NCBI RefSeq assembly: GCF_004217115.1 | Contig: NZ_SHKN01000001.1 | Span: 1,243,781 to 1,307,780, forward strand | Direction: 5' to 3' | Origin: Ancylomarina subtilis | Lineage (GTDB): Bacteria > Bacteroidota > Bacteroidia > Bacteroidales > Marinifilaceae | Length of the DNA: 64,000 nt | Shown: piece after piece, positions 36,143 to 45,222 of the stretch | Numbering within the stretch: position 1 is the first letter of the stretch | How the letters are laid out: each line of letters opens with the position of its first letter | The notes under the pieces: generated by a model | The model's input: the letters and a program-made list of their open reading frames with translations, nothing else | The model's database searches: none | Told to the model about the DNA's origin: nothing | Translations under genes and position numbers: made by a program

Positions 36143-36721
36143 TTACAAAAAAAGTTGTTTGCGTATTCTGCTTAACGATTCAGCTTTTATTCCTAAATAG
36201 GATGCAATAAGAGATTGGGAAACCCGTTGAGCAATATCAGGATGATTTTCAATAAGAAGGCAATATCTTTTTTTAGCACTTGTATTTATTGCACCAAACG
36301 TGCGTTTCTGACTTTGAATATATAACTCCAGTATGCGCACCCTTAGGAATTTTTCTACAACAGGATATTTATTGGTAATTGCTTGCAACTCATTTAATGT
36401 GATGGTCAGTATAAGACTTTCTTCGAGTGCTGTGAAATCCAAATGACTATGCTCCCCTGAGAAAAAACTGGTTAAATCTCCGATTATACTATTCTCAAAA
36501 GCAAATCGCAATACCGTTTTTTCGCCTTTGGTATTTAAAATTGAGGAATAAAATGCACCACTAACAACAAAACCAAGTTGATTGGCGTTTCCTCCCTCAG
36601 TAATAAAATGTTCCTTTTTGACTATTTTCTGTATTTTAAATAAGGAGGCAATATCATCAAACTCATCATCAGTGAGATGAATTTCATTCAAGAATATTGA
36701 TTTAAGCACCTGTTTTTCCAT
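36143..36721 (-). CDS. Crp/Fnr-family transcriptional regulator
   Basis: This 192-residue protein has a cyclic-nucleotide-binding-like beta-barrel (about 20-115, FVVSGAFYSSILNTKGEKTVLRFAFENSIIGDLTSFF) and a C-terminal helix-turn-helix part (about 145-190, RVSQSLIASYLGIKAESLSRIRKQLF). There is no Cys cluster for Fe-S binding. It is the short, Bacteroidota-type Crp. Position just upstream of padC on the same strand suggests it senses or responds to phenolic stress, which is inference. Confidence 0.88.
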   Translation of the reverse strand: MEKQVLKSIFLNEIHLTDDEFDDIASLFKIQKIVKKEHFITEGGNANQLGFVVSGAFYSSILNTKGEKTVLRFAFENSIIGDLTSFFSGEHSHLDFTALEESLILTITLNELQAITNKYPVVEKFLRVRILELYIQSQKRTFGAINTSAKKRYCLLIENHPDIAQRVSQSLIASYLGIKAESLSRIRKQLFL

Positions 36722-37090
36722 TGTTATTTTTTAAAATTTCTCTTTGGATAGACAAAACAATAAGTTTTAATCCCAATTGTTCATTTCATGAAATTACACA
36801 CAATAGTTGTATAAACAAGCGCAATTAACACCCCTGATATAATTACTCCTCTTTATCCTATAATAAGACTTATAAGGATTCGAATAATAAAAAAAGACCT
36901 TTGGTATTTTAAAACAATTGAACGCGCCTGCTTAAAAGATCCTGGGAAAAAGGTTTAGCCCCCGCTGCCGCACGAATCCTTTCGTGTGGCTTTTATCTTT
37001 TTATTAAGGAACGCGATACAATCGCGCACCAGCAGAGGCCTACTCGAAACGCCTATATTTTTCTTAATGCTTGTTGTATATTAGCATATA
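36722..37090. other. Intergenic region with a branched inverted-repeat structure
   Basis: At 36958-37040 gcccccgctg pairs imperfectly with cagcagaggc and encloses two hairpins: gccgcacgaa / ttcgtgtggc followed by a T-rich stretch, and a cgcgat / atcgcg stem. It could be a terminator plus a cassette-junction remnant like the one at 31731-31868. No reading frame was seen. Confidence 0.4.
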
Positions 37091-37351
37091 TCATTTCTTA
37101 ATTCTATCTACAGTTATAACTCGATAAGTATTCGAATTTATGGTTAATCTAATGTTATTCTCTGCATTAATCACGTAATAATTCTTTCCTGTCTTCGTGA
37201 AGAACTTATAATGGGTCTCTTTTAATATTTTTGCAATAAATGTCTCAATTTGTTCTTTTGAGAAATCGGTTGCTAATTTCTTATTTACCCTTCCGTATAC
37301 AAGTTCGGTATAGCACAAGTTCTCAATAATTTTTTGTTTGCTAGCTGTCAT
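37091..37351 (-). CDS. DUF3781-family protein
   Basis: This 86-residue protein has the DUF3781 pattern: NLCYTELVYGRVNKKL near the start, then a helical stretch, KTGKNYYVINAENNIRLTINSNTYRVITVDRIKK at the end. Small cytosolic protein of unknown function, widespread in Bacteroidota and Firmicutes. It is preceded by about 460 bases that include repeat copy 3. No partner gene is obvious. Confidence 0.85.
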   Translation of the reverse strand: MTASKQKIIENLCYTELVYGRVNKKLATDFSKEQIETFIAKILKETHYKFFTKTGKNYYVINAENNIRLTINSNTYRVITVDRIKK

Positions 37352-37813
37352 TTTAGGTCAGATTTAGAGTCCTTATTAGTTCTAGTCTGTTATTCATTTT
37401 TCAATTTGCGAACTGTTCGTTCGCCCTGCTTATACTCAACGCATGTGTAAAGTGCAATACTCTTTATATCTCTTATATGACTCCAACTGTACCCTTTATG
37501 TTTAAAACTAGTATACAGTTAAAGCAATAAATCGAGACCTTTATTTACTTGCAAAAGTCATCTCTGTTTATAAATGCATGAGTGGCAAACACAAGGCTTG
37601 CTCATAAAAGCTAATAAATTTATGAAAACTAACTTACAAACAATATATTGGGGTCAGACAAAATAAATGGCAAACATAAAATAGAATAGGTCTATATAAT
37701 TATGTGCTTCGACGGGCTCAATAAGCTAATTTCCACAGGCTCGATATAGCAGATCCAACATTCGATTAAACTCTTACCTGGAAGATTAATACAACTTAAT
37801 TTGGGTGGTCAAC
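37352..37813. other. Intergenic region with repeat copy 3
   Basis: It contains a hairpin (gcgaac / gttcgc near 37407-37423), the third repeat copy and a REP-like gcttcgacgggctc. No gene seen. Confidence 0.5.
37609..37722 (-). repeat. Interspersed promoter-bearing repeat, copy 3 (diverged)
   Basis: It shares aataaatttatgaaaa, acaaacaata, ataaaatagaat and ggtctatata blocks with copies 1 and 2. ATTG (complement of 37641-37644), 18 bases and TAAATTTA (37615-37622) occupy the same places. It lies upstream of the DUF3781 gene. Confidence 0.6.
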
Positions 37814-39025
37814 CTAGTCTATTTCCCCGGCTTTTTTAAGGGAGAATCTGGATGCCAGTGGACCAATGATTTCATGAAGCAATGCTGCTCCTATTACAAT
37901 TCCCATAATCGTGGATGCGGTTTCTTCGAAAATAGGATCTTTGGTCAGTAAAAGTGCAAGACCTATTACAATACCCCCCTGAGGGATTAGTCCACCTGCC
38001 GTATATTTCTTTATTTTTAAATCGGACTTAACCATTTTAGCACCCGAATAAATGCCTAAAAACTTACCTATTATTCGTCCAATGATATAAATAAAGATAA
38101 GCACATAGCTGCCGGTTATCGAAGATAGTTGCAATTGCATGCCGGATAAAGTAAAAAAGATCACGAAAGTCAGTTCATCCGTATAGCGTTCGATAAGCTT
38201 GAAAATTTTATCTGATAAGGGATTGAAATTGATAACAACAACTCCCAGTGCTATTGTAGATAGTAGGGACTCAAAGCCAAAGTACTCCGCAATGCCATAG
38301 CTTAATAATATTAAGCCAAAGCTTAAAACAATTAAGGTTCCCTCCTCTTGTTTTTTCAATATTTTCATGATGAAATTAAATAACAGTCCAACACTTCCAC
38401 CTACCAGAATAGCACCCCCAATGCTTTTCCCAAGCTCCAATAATGTCTGACTAAATTTGATATCGGTTTCCCCTAAAAAAAAGGCCGCAAATGCCGTAAC
38501 CAAGGTGTAAATAATAATGCCCACAATATCGTCAAATGCAGCAATTTCCATCATTGCTGAACTCACCTCGCCTTTAGCTTTGTATTCATGAATAACAGCC
38601 AATGTTGCAGATGGATCGGTAGGGGCTGCCAGAGAAGCAAGAACAAGGCTAATGGCTATCACGACATAAACCGAATCGAAAATATGAATGAAAAAATAAA
38701 GGGTGAAAAACATAAACAGAAAGACCGAAATAAAAGCAAACAAAGATTCCATAACGGTCAGTGTTAAAATCTTACTTCCTGTAGTCCTCAGTTTTTTTAA
38801 GGATAAAGAACCCCCTATTGAAAATGTGATGATGGCTAATGAAACAGAAAGCAATGGATCGGTATGAGTAACAAACTCATGCGACATAATTCCTGACAAA
38901 TCAGGATTTAGTAGGATACCAGCCAAAATATAACCGGATATTTTAGGGAGTTTTATTTTTTCAGCCAACTCGCCAACAATATATCCAGTGAATATTAATA
39001 TTCCAATACTCAACATAACATTCAT
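37814..39025 (-). CDS. Cation/proton antiporter (CPA family)
   Basis: This 403-residue integral membrane protein has about 11-12 predicted helices. The NhaP/KefC-like signature KLPKISGYILAGILLNPDLSG lies near the N-terminus, with LASLAAPTDPSATLAVI and MEIAAFDDIVGIIIYTLVTAF in the middle; the two Asp (TDPSA and FDD) are the expected cation-binding region. It probably exchanges Na+ or K+ for H+ across the cytoplasmic membrane. No regulatory RCK/TrkA_N domain follows, so it is a short, transporter-only form. Neighbours give no extra information. Confidence 0.92.
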   Translation of the reverse strand: MNVMLSIGILIFTGYIVGELAEKIKLPKISGYILAGILLNPDLSGIMSHEFVTHTDPLLSVSLAIITFSIGGSLSLKKLRTTGSKILTLTVMESLFAFISVFLFMFFTLYFFIHIFDSVYVVIAISLVLASLAAPTDPSATLAVIHEYKAKGEVSSAMMEIAAFDDIVGIIIYTLVTAFAAFFLGETDIKFSQTLLELGKSIGGAILVGGSVGLLFNFIMKILKKQEEGTLIVLSFGLILLSYGIAEYFGFESLLSTIALGVVVINFNPLSDKIFKLIERYTDELTFVIFFTLSGMQLQLSSITGSYVLIFIYIIGRIIGKFLGIYSGAKMVKSDLKIKKYTAGGLIPQGGIVIGLALLLTKDPIFEETASTIMGIVIGAALLHEIIGPLASRFSLKKAGEID

Positions 39026-39181
39026 AATTATCTGTTCAATTTATTTAGAGACTCAAAATTTTGACCTTCGTCAGTAGTGTGCAACCAATGTTACGGGGTC
39101 GGCTTTATTAAGTTTGCTATACGAACCCTTTCAACTTTTTATGACGATTTATTTTTTTGATAAATGACCAGTTAGCTCTTG

Positions 39182-40225
39182 TTACTTTTTCACCAGCATA
39201 AAACTTTTCCAAGACCAAAGGATACGCTCTTCCAAGATTGAAATAGCTTGTAATTCATTGGGGAGTCCCCTTTCTGAAGTGTAAAGACAAGCTGTATTTC
39301 CTTTGCCTTTCTGATCCGTCCAAAAGAAAACCACATATGTTGAACGAATAAGTAGTGGCTTGCCATTCGATAAATTATCAGCGATACTACGGTTTTCAAT
39401 ATTAACAATTTTAGCATACTTAATCCCATAAGGAATTGTAAGGGGTTTTATTTCCCAACTGATCAGTGAATCTCGTCGCTTATCTAAAGTTGATTTTATG
39501 AATTTGTCCCGACAATAATTTTCAAATTCTATTTCTGAACGGCATTTTTTTAGCTGCTGATACAAAATACCACCACCTTCAGAGTAGGTATTTGAGATTA
39601 ATTTGTTCCTAAAAGTAAACGCTGTGCGATAAGTCGATCTTAATATTAACTCCCAGGAGGGCAAAGGCATAAAAGAGTAATCGTATTGATCACTCGCAAA
39701 CCACCGAATCGTATCATTCCATGCATTCTCTCGAAAATCGTTGTTTCCTGTGAATGGCAAAATGCAATACCTGTCTTGTACCGTATTGTGGAAGGCCTGT
39801 ATCCTTTCTATCCCTTCAGTTTCATCAAGAATTTTCATTCTGCCAACAATACGTTTATCCCCTTTTTTTTCAGGCTTTAATTCAACGTAATAATTTTTCC
39901 CGGGATAAAGCTTAAGTAATATTTCTATTTTTTCATTATTAATATTTGTTTGAAACCGTGTGTCGCCTGTCAAAACAGTATTTACCCTGTAGATATGATT
40001 CATTTTGGCCTTTACACAAAAGCCTCTATCATCATTAATGATTACAGATAACCAATTGTCTGGGAATTCATCCACCTTATCTCTGAAGAAATATATATGT
40101 GCAAATTTTGAAGTATCCAGATTTGCGGGGCCAGGTGTATACGTGGTTTGTGCACTTCCAACAATGGGACCTGCAGATATAAAAGTTAGAAATATGAATA
40201 ATTGATTTAATAATGCCGTTTTCAT
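39182..40225 (-). CDS. Exported protein with DUF2846-like N-terminal domain
   Basis: This 347-residue protein has a signal peptide (about 1-25, VGSAQ). The following part (FAHIYFFRDKVDEFPDNWLSVIINDDRG through LKLYPGKNYYVELKPE, about 40-125) has the DUF2846 pattern: beta strands with a conserved 'R' and 'pGk.yYv' element. The remaining 220 residues are not recognised. There is no lipobox. It may be a periplasmic protein of unknown role. Confidence 0.65.
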   Translation of the reverse strand: MKTALLNQLFIFLTFISAGPIVGSAQTTYTPGPANLDTSKFAHIYFFRDKVDEFPDNWLSVIINDDRGFCVKAKMNHIYRVNTVLTGDTRFQTNINNEKIEILLKLYPGKNYYVELKPEKKGDKRIVGRMKILDETEGIERIQAFHNTVQDRYCILPFTGNNDFRENAWNDTIRWFASDQYDYSFMPLPSWELILRSTYRTAFTFRNKLISNTYSEGGGILYQQLKKCRSEIEFENYCRDKFIKSTLDKRRDSLISWEIKPLTIPYGIKYAKIVNIENRSIADNLSNGKPLLIRSTYVVFFWTDQKGKGNTACLYTSERGLPNELQAISILEERILWSWKSFMLVKK

Positions 40226-40375
40226 ATCCGGTCGTTTATTTCAAACAATTTAAAATAATAGTACTTAAAAGGTAATAACTATTCTCAATACTTACTGCTT
40301 TTTATTTTTACAAGCTGAGCACACCCCTAGTATTACTATTATGAGCAAGTTATCAAGTTCACATAAAAAAACTTG

Positions 40376-41098
40376 TCAAGCTTTGTTACCGTCCTTATTA
40401 GATTTATATATTAACCCAACTGTAAATATCACAAGACAACGTGCAATAATGCCAACTAGGCCACCTTCCGGTCCATATTCTCCTCCAGTCAGAAATTCCT
40501 GTCCTGAGATATTTATTTTAAATAATCCATCAATAACAAACCCACTAACAGGAAATCCAAACACAAAAGCTTGAAAGAAATTCCAGGAGAAATGTAATCC
40601 GATTGGCAGCCATAATTTTTCTGTTTTAATGAATGCAAGGGCATACATAATTCCTCCGATGAATGCACTTAGTGTAGATAAGTGTGTTGAACCCTGATTA
40701 AACATATGAACAAAGCCAAAAAAAAGTGCCGTTATGAAAATAATGAGTGCCGTTGACTTTAAATAGAGTTTTAATCCATTTATGAAAAAGCTTCTAAATA
40801 TTATTTCTTCAGCGAAAGCTGCGGCTGCGAAGATTAAAACGATCTTGAAGAAATGCCCATTGGTCCATGAAAATTGGGTGATAGTTAGTAAATCCCCATA
40901 TAAGAATATTAGAAAAATTAAGGCAAAAATTACCGCTCCAATTAAAAGTCCTGTGAGTAATTGAAATTTAAAAAAAGGTCTGAATCCTAATTTCTGACCA
41001 ATTTCATTTTTGCTGAGCCCTGCTTTTCTCCATTGTTTAAAAGCAATAATTCCAAAGATCACCGGTATTAGATTTCCAAGTATTATAATTAGTAGCAT
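40376..41098 (-). CDS. CPBP-family intramembrane glutamic protease
   Basis: This 240-residue membrane protein has about 7-8 helices and the three family motifs: EEIIFRSFF (EExxxR), FFGFVHMFNQ (FxxxH) and HFSWNFFQAFVFG (HxxxN). These are the CPBP (CAAX protease and bacteriocin-processing) catalytic residues. Role unknown: such enzymes process or confer immunity to peptides, or handle lipid-modified proteins. Repeat copy 4 (41157-41195) places a putative promoter about 60 bases upstream of the start. Confidence 0.93.
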   Translation of the reverse strand: MLLIIILGNLIPVIFGIIAFKQWRKAGLSKNEIGQKLGFRPFFKFQLLTGLLIGAVIFALIFLIFLYGDLLTITQFSWTNGHFFKIVLIFAAAAFAEEIIFRSFFINGLKLYLKSTALIIFITALFFGFVHMFNQGSTHLSTLSAFIGGIMYALAFIKTEKLWLPIGLHFSWNFFQAFVFGFPVSGFVIDGLFKINISGQEFLTGGEYGPEGGLVGIIARCLVIFTVGLIYKSNKDGNKA

Positions 41099-41156
41099 TC
41101 TTTCGATTTATTTTATCCCATTTTAATTATATCGGGCAACTGATGAAAGCATTTAA

Positions 41157-41195
41157 GACTAATAAATTTATGAAAATCAATTGATAAACAATATA
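41157..41195 (-). repeat. Promoter-bearing repeat, copy 4 (core only)
   Basis: Only the promoter core is kept: ATTG (complement of 41189-41192), 18 bases, TAAATTTA (41163-41170). The flanking parts of the repeat have diverged beyond recognition. Confidence 0.5.
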
Positions 41196-41462
41196 CTTTG
41201 CACCTAAAATGAGAAAGGAACCTCTGAAATAAAACACTCTTTTTAGTGAAAATGGGAAAAAACTTTAGAACCAAGCCTTCAGATAAAACCAGCCCGACTT
41301 TAAAGGAAGGAGATACATTTCAAAATCCTGGATATTGAAAGATTCTCACCTAAGGCCGCATTTCTATCCTAAAATATTTGCTATCGAAGAAAAGGAACAA
41401 CAAAGCAAGCTTTCCACCCCTCAAAGAACTCAGCCCTAAACTCAACAAAATCAAAACATGCA

Positions 41463-41494
41463 TTGACTTAATCAGCTTAATATCGTAACTTTTG
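41463..41494 (+). promoter_or_regulatory. Putative promoter of the NTF2-like lipoprotein gene
   Basis: TTG and TAACTTTTG are separated by about 20 bases, close to the Bacteroidota TTTG / TAnnTTTG arrangement with one extra T. ATG follows 45 bases later. Confidence 0.35.
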
Positions 41495-41538
41495 TAGTCT
41501 TTAAAATCTTAAATAATAGTCAACTAAATCATTTTGAA

Positions 41539-42414
41539 ATGAAAAAAACAGCACTTTATTTCGGAATCAGTGTTACGTGCATAATGCTATTGAGTAGTTG
41601 TATTCAACAGTCAGCAGATGTAAGTAAGGATATTGAAAAGGCCAACAAAGTCTTTATCGAGGCATTCAATCAGTCTAGTCCTGATGCAGTAACAGCCTGT
41701 TACACCAGCAATGCCAAAATATTCCCAACAAATAGCGAAATAGTTGAAGGCCACGAAGCCATCAATAAGTTTTGGACAGTGGGAATGAAAATGGGAATTA
41801 AAAAAGTTCTTTTAGAAACCCTATCGGCTACTGCATACGGTCATATCGCGATAGAAGAAGGCCTGTATACACTTTATGCTGACAATGACCATATTATTGA
41901 TCAGGGGAAATACATTGTCACCTGGCGCAAAGAAGGTGGGAAATGGAAGATAGAACGAGATATTTGGAATACAAACTCCCCTTCTGTTGAAACCAAATAC
42001 AAAATTTGCGAAGATAACTTTATTGCTCAGCTTGCCGCCAGTATCAATTTTGCCAAATCAAAAAAAGTAAATCCTGTTGAATACGGTAAATATATTGGAG
42101 GACTTCACGCTGATGGCTGGCAGCCTAAAGATGAAGATCATCTTAAATACTTTATGAACGGCTATAAGTGGAACATGAATTTATTTAAGAATTTCCGGAT
42201 GGAAACCCTTGAACAATCAGACACTATGGTTAAAGCCAAAACAAAAGCCGATTGGACGCATTTATCGGCAGAAGAAAAATTCTATGGCGTTGATTCTGTA
42301 GAAATGAATGAATGGTTAAAAGCAGCCTGGACCGCCATTGCCAACCATCTGAATTTGGAATACAAACAGGAACAGGATGGTGATTGGATTGTGTTTACTG
42401 TAACAAAACGATAA
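41539..42414 (+). CDS. Lipoprotein with NTF2/SnoaL-like domain
   Basis: This 291-residue lipoprotein (LLSSC, Cys about 21) has a domain with DIEKANKVFIEAFNQSSPDAVTACYTSNAKIFPTNSEIVEGHEAINKFW followed by KYIVTWRKEGGKWKIERDIWN. That is the SnoaL/DUF4440 NTF2-like fold (about 30-150). The C-terminal half (about 155-291, starting YKICEDNFIAQLAASINFA) is a separate uncharacterised domain. It stands alone on the plus strand and ends at a clear terminator. Ligand and activity are unknown. Confidence 0.82.
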   Translation: MKKTALYFGISVTCIMLLSSCIQQSADVSKDIEKANKVFIEAFNQSSPDAVTACYTSNAKIFPTNSEIVEGHEAINKFWTVGMKMGIKKVLLETLSATAYGHIAIEEGLYTLYADNDHIIDQGKYIVTWRKEGGKWKIERDIWNTNSPSVETKYKICEDNFIAQLAASINFAKSKKVNPVEYGKYIGGLHADGWQPKDEDHLKYFMNGYKWNMNLFKNFRMETLEQSDTMVKAKTKADWTHLSAEEKFYGVDSVEMNEWLKAAWTAIANHLNLEYKQEQDGDWIVFTVTKR

Positions 42415-42452
42415 CAACGCATTTAAAATTGTATCTCAAAATTTGAAAAACA

Positions 42453-42478
42453 AAACCACCTCCATTGCGAGGTGGTTT
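42453..42478. terminator. Terminator of the NTF2-like gene
   Basis: A 10-bp stem (aaaccacctc / gaggtggttt) has a 6-base loop. It lies between convergent genes and may work in both directions. Confidence 0.75.
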
Positions 42479-42499
42479 AAGTTAATGTTCTGCTTGATA

Positions 42500-43684
42500 T
42501 TATTTTTTTCGATATTTAGGTTTCATTTTTAGCTCTGCTGGTCTTGAGGAGTATTCTTCTTTGCCATACTTTGGAGCTGTTTTTAAAAATTCAGGAATCT
42601 CTTGTCCTGTTATAGCGACTCTCTCAACCATCATTTCTAAAGCTAAAGCGTAATCAAAATGAATTCTCACATCATCTCTCTTTGCATCATTGTAAGCTAT
42701 ATAACGCAGGTATTCAACACATTTGTAAAACCACTCATCAGGATATTCCGGGCCATAACGTTTATTAAGCCTCACCATAAACTTCAGGCGATCAATCACC
42801 TTTTGTTTATCAAGTATTGTATCTGCAATCAGTGCATCAAGCGCTGCAATAGCTTTGGCATAATCTTTTTCTCTGTAGATCTGATCTGAGATCTTTTTTA
42901 ATCGAATATTAAAAGCTTTCCCTTCAAAATCGCATAGTTTAGCCATAAAGTCGGCACTGCAATAAGTTGTTTCTTTAGCCAATTTACCATCAACGGCCTC
43001 TTTTCCAAACAAATTGACAAATTGCGTATAATGATCAGACACTTCTTTTAAATAGGGATTATCGTATCCGGAGATGCAATCCTTATACAGTTCCCATATT
43101 TTAGGATCCGTTAATTTTCCGCCATTCTTAACAATTTCATCAAAGCCTGAAATCACAGCATCTCTTTTATAAATTGACGCCATATACCTGACATAGGCAA
43201 TCATAAATTCTTCGGATCGATTCCCATTATTGTACTCTGATAAAATATATTCAGAAGTCATTTGAGGATTGAGTGCAGCTTTACCCAGGGCAATAAAATC
43301 TTCAGCAGACTTTCGACCGCCACTGCGATGAACAATTTTTTCATTTTCCGGATTAATAAATGCATAAGTCGGGTATGATCGCACCGCATATTGCTTTGCT
43401 AATATGGCCCCCTCTTTGGTTTCGGCATCTATTTTCAGACTAATAAATTTATGATTGTAGAAACTTCCAACTTCCGGTAAAACAAACACGGTTTTTGCCA
43501 TATTAAAACAGGGGCCGCACCACTGGGTGTAAAAATCGATAAACAGAATTTTATTTTCTTCTTTAGCCTTGCTCTTAGCCTCTTCCCAACTTCCGTGAAA
43601 AAATTTAATTCCTTCCGTATTTTCGCCGAATGCATTGCGGCACAATAAAAACAAGACTAAAATTGATACTATTTTTATTTTCAT
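42500..43684 (-). CDS. Thioredoxin-fold protein, exported (locus 3)
   Basis: This 394-residue protein has a signal peptide (about 1-20, RNAFG), a thioredoxin domain (about 25-140) with FYTQWCGPCF, cis-Pro region SYPTYAF, and a long helical C-terminal half. It resembles the protein at 5418-6587 (FHGSW-EEAKSKAKEENKI versus FEHGTFSEALAKAKKENKI) and is its paralogue in locus 3. It is the last gene of the locus, 90 bases after the TlpA-like gene. The expected role is periplasmic thiol-disulfide exchange. Confidence 0.85.
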   Translation of the reverse strand: MKIKIVSILVLFLLCRNAFGENTEGIKFFHGSWEEAKSKAKEENKILFIDFYTQWCGPCFNMAKTVFVLPEVGSFYNHKFISLKIDAETKEGAILAKQYAVRSYPTYAFINPENEKIVHRSGGRKSAEDFIALGKAALNPQMTSEYILSEYNNGNRSEEFMIAYVRYMASIYKRDAVISGFDEIVKNGGKLTDPKIWELYKDCISGYDNPYLKEVSDHYTQFVNLFGKEAVDGKLAKETTYCSADFMAKLCDFEGKAFNIRLKKISDQIYREKDYAKAIAALDALIADTILDKQKVIDRLKFMVRLNKRYGPEYPDEWFYKCVEYLRYIAYNDAKRDDVRIHFDYALALEMMVERVAITGQEIPEFLKTAPKYGKEEYSSRPAELKMKPKYRKK

Positions 43685-43774
43685 AACACTTTCATTTATA
43701 AGTATAGATTTATATCAAAGGAAATATGAGATCTGAGATCAGATATCTTTCTCTTCACCTCTGATAAGAATAAT

Positions 43775-44878
43775 TTAGAGCCCTAATGCTAGCTCAATCT
43801 TTCTTTTCAAGTCTTCACCATGCAAACCACTTGCAATAATCCGACCTTGCTTATCGATTAAAACGGTAAAGGGTACGCCTTTCACTGCATATTGCTTGAC
43901 TATAGGAGATTGCCACTTTTGGAAGTCACACACATGATGCCATGTCAGATCATCCTTTTCAACCGCTTTGGCCCATCTCTGTTTACTCTTATCTAGTGAT
44001 ACGCCCAGTATTTCGAGTCCTTTCTCATGATAGGCCTGATAGAGTTTGACCATATTGGGATTCTCTTTTCTACAGGGGCCACACCAGGATGCCCAAAAAT
44101 CAATTAAAGTCGTTTTTCCTTTAAAGTCTGAAAGATTAATCATTGCCCCTTCCAATGATTCCATTTCGAAAATGGGAGCCTCTTGGCCGGGAGCTATTCG
44201 ATTCAATTCCTCAACCCTAGCCTGAATCGCTTTATAAAGAGGATGCTGTGCATATTCTTTTGCATAAGGCTTCAATCTACCTGCCAGCTCAACGGTATCA
44301 CTCTCGTACATATAATTCTCTTTAATCAGATATAAGCAAAGGACTGGTAATTTTTTTTCATCAATAAATGCTTTCACCAGCTCCATCATCTGCAATTCCA
44401 AACGAGTAATCTGCAACTGACATTCTTTTTTTTCGTCTGCATTCCTTCCTTTGATTCTTCTCAGAGCCAGGATTTTGCGATACAAAACATTTCTATCGCT
44501 GGTGTAGCGATTAAACGCATTTTGAGTCGGCGTGCCTTTCACGACAGGAACAGTCAGGTTTCTCTCCTTAACCTTTGAGTTATAGTCCAATTGTCCTGCT
44601 TCTAAAAAGAAATAACGAATGGGGTATTTGTAGCCTTCCACTACGATCTGACACAATTGAGACTGATTGGTCTTTCCCGAAAAATGGAAGTGTCCCTGAT
44701 CGATTTCTACCGAATCGATACAAACAAATTTGTCCCCATTAAATTGTTTCAAATATGCCATCCCTTTGGAATACCCTTCGATATTTCCCTCAAGATGAAA
44801 GGATTTATCTTCACTACATGACAAAAGACACAAGGCACATAACAAGATTAAGATGTAATTATTAAAATGTTTCATCAT
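43775..44878 (-). CDS. TlpA-like thiol-disulfide oxidoreductase lipoprotein (locus 3)
   Basis: This 367-residue lipoprotein (CLLSC, Cys about 21) has an N-terminal DUF4369-like beta domain (about 28-125, SFHLEGNIEGYSKGMAYL) and a C-terminal thioredoxin/AhpC-type domain (about 230-367) with the active site FWASWCGPCRKENP. TlpA-like proteins reduce disulfides in the periplasm. It lies about 340 bases downstream of susD of locus 3, after a hairpin, and 90 bases upstream of the other thioredoxin-fold gene. Confidence 0.9.
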   Translation of the reverse strand: MMKHFNNYILILLCALCLLSCSEDKSFHLEGNIEGYSKGMAYLKQFNGDKFVCIDSVEIDQGHFHFSGKTNQSQLCQIVVEGYKYPIRYFFLEAGQLDYNSKVKERNLTVPVVKGTPTQNAFNRYTSDRNVLYRKILALRRIKGRNADEKKECQLQITRLELQMMELVKAFIDEKKLPVLCLYLIKENYMYESDTVELAGRLKPYAKEYAQHPLYKAIQARVEELNRIAPGQEAPIFEMESLEGAMINLSDFKGKTTLIDFWASWCGPCRKENPNMVKLYQAYHEKGLEILGVSLDKSKQRWAKAVEKDDLTWHHVCDFQKWQSPIVKQYAVKGVPFTVLIDKQGRIIASGLHGEDLKRKIELALGL

Positions 44879-45222
44879 AAAGATTCAAGGTGTTTGGTGC
44901 CCAGATACTGAGAACCGAAAAGTTAAATAGAATTTCACATCGTACCACAAGCCATAATGAGCCTATGTACAAACTTTTCAAACAATATTTCCTTTTGCAA
45001 TTTATTTACAGAAATAAGCTTCTATTTATACCATCCTGATTGCACAAATGATTTCCTTGTTATTTAAGATAAAAACCATTTGGTCACTCTGCTGATATAA
45101 ATAGAAAGAGACTGCCCCCCTGGTCGTTTTATGGTTGTCAAAGCCAGAAACAGGCATTCTATAAATGATAAACCTGGGGTTCAGTCTCTTCTGTTACATT
45201 TCCCTAAAGGATTCTATTCTAA
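44879..45222. other. Intergenic region downstream of susD, locus 3
   Basis: It holds a large hairpin (45106-45190); the rest shows no gene. Confidence 0.5.
45106..45190 (-). terminator. Long-loop hairpin after susD, locus 3
   Basis: A 9-bp stem (aagagactg / cagtctctt) extended by cccc/gggg encloses a long loop. T-rich sequence follows on the minus strand. Plausible partial terminator between susD and tlpA. Confidence 0.5.

Larger units (their letters stand above)
41099..41538. other. Divergent intergenic region
   Basis: It holds repeat copy 4 toward the CPBP gene and a promoter-like pair (41463-41494) toward the NTF2-like gene. Nothing else recognised. Confidence 0.5.

Noticed and set aside
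43436-43455. Fifth copy of the promoter-bearing repeat (taataaatttatga)
   Set aside because: It lies inside the thioredoxin-fold coding sequence and lacks the -33 box at 18 bases; likely coincidence in AT-rich codons.
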